Shown: positions 4,550 to 5,437 of the stretch, piece by piece | Numbering within the stretch: the stretch's first letter is position 1 | Layout: each line of letters begins with the position of its first letter | Source of the DNA: Candidatus Aenigmatarchaeota archaeon | GTDB taxonomy: Archaea; Aenigmatarchaeota; Aenigmatarchaeia; QMZP01 | DNA: 5,437 nt | Reading direction: 5' to 3' | NCBI GenBank assembly: GCA_003663415.1 | Contig: QMZY01000064.1 | Location: 1-5,437, forward strand | Program-made: the position numbers and the translations under genes | Notes under the pieces: model-generated | What the model was told of the DNA's origin: nothing | Database searches by the model: none | The model's input: only the letters and a program-made list of their open reading frames with translations

Positions 4550-4968
4550 GTTTTTTTGGCTCCTGTCATTAATGAAAGCTGACCAAGTGTTATTCTTCTT
4601 GTTTTCGGTTCCCTGTCAAGTTCCTCAAATTTTGTGAATGTTTTCTCTGAATATTCTTTAGGAACAGATATAAATACTTTTACTCTTTTGTACGCTTCCC
4701 TGCCTCTTGGTTTTTTATAAGGAAGCATGCCCCTTATCATTCTTCTGAGCATTTTATCTGGCGGTCTTGGGTAAAACGGCCCTTTGTAAGGATCGCCTCT
4801 GCTTATCTTGTCTTTATAATGCTCAAGTATATATTTCGGGTTTCCTGTAATTATGGCTTTTTCTGCATTAAAAATATAAACCCTTTTGCCTTTAAGGCTT
4901 TCCTTGGCTGCCAATGAAGCGAGTCTTCCTGCAACCTTATTCATAGCGTCTATAAAAACTTCATCCAT
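4543..4968 (-). CDS. rpl13: 50S ribosomal protein L13 (uL13)
   Basis: L13 is an early-assembling protein of the large subunit. The 141-residue sequence shows FIDAMNKVAGRLASLAAKES (5-24) and then KRVYIFNAEKAIITGNP (28-44). It continues with PFYPRPPDKMLRRMIRGMLP (64-83), YKKPRGREAYKRVKVFISVP and LGQLSLMTGAKK near the end, as in archaeal and eukaryotic members. Length is normal for an archaeon. It starts 1 base after the rpl18e stop. Its own stop overlaps the rps9 start by 7 bases, so the three genes are certainly co-transcribed and probably translated with coupling. Only a weak GGGA precedes the start. The order L18e-L13-S9 is conserved in archaea. Confidence 0.96.
   Translation of the reverse strand: MDEVFIDAMNKVAGRLASLAAKESLKGKRVYIFNAEKAIITGNPKYILEHYKDKISRGDPYKGPFYPRPPDKMLRRMIRGMLPYKKPRGREAYKRVKVFISVPKEYSEKTFTKFEELDREPKTRRITLGQLSLMTGAKKTW
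4560..4564 (-). promoter_or_regulatory. Shine-Dalgarno for rps9
   Basis: AGGAG on the - strand lies 10 bases before ATG 4549, within the end of rpl13. Position and spacing resemble the site before rps10, so the internal genes of this operon use ribosome binding sites while its first gene does not. Confidence 0.5.
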
Positions 4969-4969
4969 A

Positions 4970-5323
4970 TTATCCCATTATTTTTACTCCACTTCCTTTT
5001 GGATTTTGTTCAAAAAACTCTAAAATAGTTAAGCACTTTCCGCCGGCTTTCTCTATTTTTTCTTTTGCTTCTTTTGAGAATTTTAATGCAGCGACCTTAA
5101 CTGGTTTTGTTATTTCGCCCGAACCAAGAACAGAACCGGGAACAAGAATATTCTCGTTGTTTTTTGCAAACTTCTCTATTTTATAAACATTCACTTCATA
5201 TTTTTTCCTTCTTGGCCTGTTTAAAGCTTTGGCTGCTGCTTTCCAAACAGGGTATTCAGTACCCTTTGCATAAAGTTTCTCTATCATTTCCTTTAGGACC
5301 GGGTTTTTGTTTCTTATTTTCAT
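4970..5323 (-). CDS. rpl18e: 50S ribosomal protein L18e (eL18)
   Basis: L18e is an archaeal/eukaryotic large-subunit protein related in fold to bacterial L15. The 117-residue protein has KNPVLKEMIEKLY (6-18), then WKAAAKALNRPRRKKYEVNV (27-46) with the basic turn. ENILVPGSVLGSGEITKPVK (57-76), VAALKFSKEAKEKI and a GKCLTILEFFEQNPKGSGV tail follow, all typical. The ATG at 5323 is 29 bases downstream of a TATA box with no Shine-Dalgarno, so it is the first gene of the operon on a leaderless mRNA. The out-of-frame ATG at 5331 is not a rival. It is followed after 1 base by rpl13. Confidence 0.95.
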   Translation of the reverse strand: MKIRNKNPVLKEMIEKLYAKGTEYPVWKAAAKALNRPRRKKYEVNVYKIEKFAKNNENILVPGSVLGSGEITKPVKVAALKFSKEAKEKIEKAGGKCLTILEFFEQNPKGSGVKIMG

Positions 5324-5344
5324 ACCTTCATATTGGTAAGTTCC

Positions 5345-5352
5345 TATTTAAA
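5345..5352 (-). promoter_or_regulatory. TATA box of the rpl18e-rpl13-rps9-rps10 operon
   Basis: TTTAAATA on the - strand is preceded by AAAAA and begins 29 bases before ATG 5323. This spacing puts the transcription start at the A of the ATG. The box is close to symmetrical and may also drive rightward transcription into the GC-rich stretch beginning near 5368. Confidence 0.6.
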
Positions 5353-5363
5353 TTTTTACCTTT

Positions 5364-5437
5364 TTAATGCGGAGGGCAGGATTTTCGCAAACCTCTGGAA
5401 GGACGCTCTGAAAGAGCGTCAATCGAAAGTTCAGCTC
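5364..5437. other. GC-richer segment with perfect hairpin, cut by window end; RNA gene or end of a - strand gene
   Basis: These bases are much richer in G and C than the surrounding intergenic DNA. GACGCTC (5402-5408) pairs perfectly with GAGCGTC (5414-5420) around a TGAAA loop. Two explanations remain. First, a rightward structured RNA may start near 5370, about 25 bases from the symmetrical TATA element at 5345-5352. Second, it may be the 3' end of a - strand gene: one frame is open from the window edge to TAA at 5364 (23 visible residues, ending RKSCPPH), and another runs to 5348 through the TATA box. Neither peptide is recognisable. It does not fold as a tRNA by eye. Confidence 0.35.

Noticed and set aside
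1..5437. CRISPR array, insertion sequence or phage genes.
   Set aside because: No regularly spaced direct repeats, transposase, integrase or terminal inverted repeat with target duplication is visible.

Overview
The window comes from an AT-rich archaeon, and several lines of evidence agree. The ribosomal proteins are of archaeal/eukaryotic type (eL18, and uS10 and uS9 with archaeal signatures). Peptidyl-tRNA hydrolase is of the Pth2 family, and there is an alpha-type prefoldin subunit. The pilins carry archaeal prepilin signals, including a class III signal of the QSAMEYLMTYGWAIL type. Archaeal TATA boxes lie roughly 25-30 bases upstream of start codons that have no Shine-Dalgarno, the pattern of leaderless transcripts. 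The short genes and the pilin types fit a small-genome DPANN-like lineage, but that placement is inference and no marker here settles it.

Left part (1-2313, + strand): a type IV pilus-like cluster. It holds the 3' end of a TadC/FlaJ-type membrane platform gene, a small pilin of the archaeal 'GISPLIA' type, a complete second TadC-type platform protein, and a pilin with a class III signal. Each of the last three genes has its own TATA-like element. Two platform proteins alternating with two pilin types suggests one surface filament machine, or two related ones. The ATPase and prepilin peptidase are not in view.

Middle part (2383-3169, + strand): pth2 followed after 10 bases by prefoldin alpha, with a strong GGAGG ribosome binding site between them. 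This is a two-gene housekeeping unit for recycling peptidyl-tRNA and holding nascent or unfolded protein.

Central gap (3146-3717): on the - strand, a 46-codon cysteine-rich gene overlaps the 3' end of the prefoldin gene tail to tail. Next to it is a region of about 300 bases with no believable protein gene. It contains four consecutive inverted repeats, with a strong TATA element at one end and T-tracts at the other. This is the best candidate in the window for an undescribed element: a structured non-coding RNA, most likely on the - strand.

Right part (3718-5323, - strand): a ribosomal protein operon, read right to left as rpl18e, rpl13, rps9, rps10. The genes are packed with 1-base gaps or a 7-base overlap, and the operon starts from a TATA box spaced for a leaderless mRNA. 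rps10 sits where many archaea have rpoN. The last ~70 bases (5364-5437) are GC-richer, contain a perfect 7-bp hairpin and belong to something cut by the window edge.
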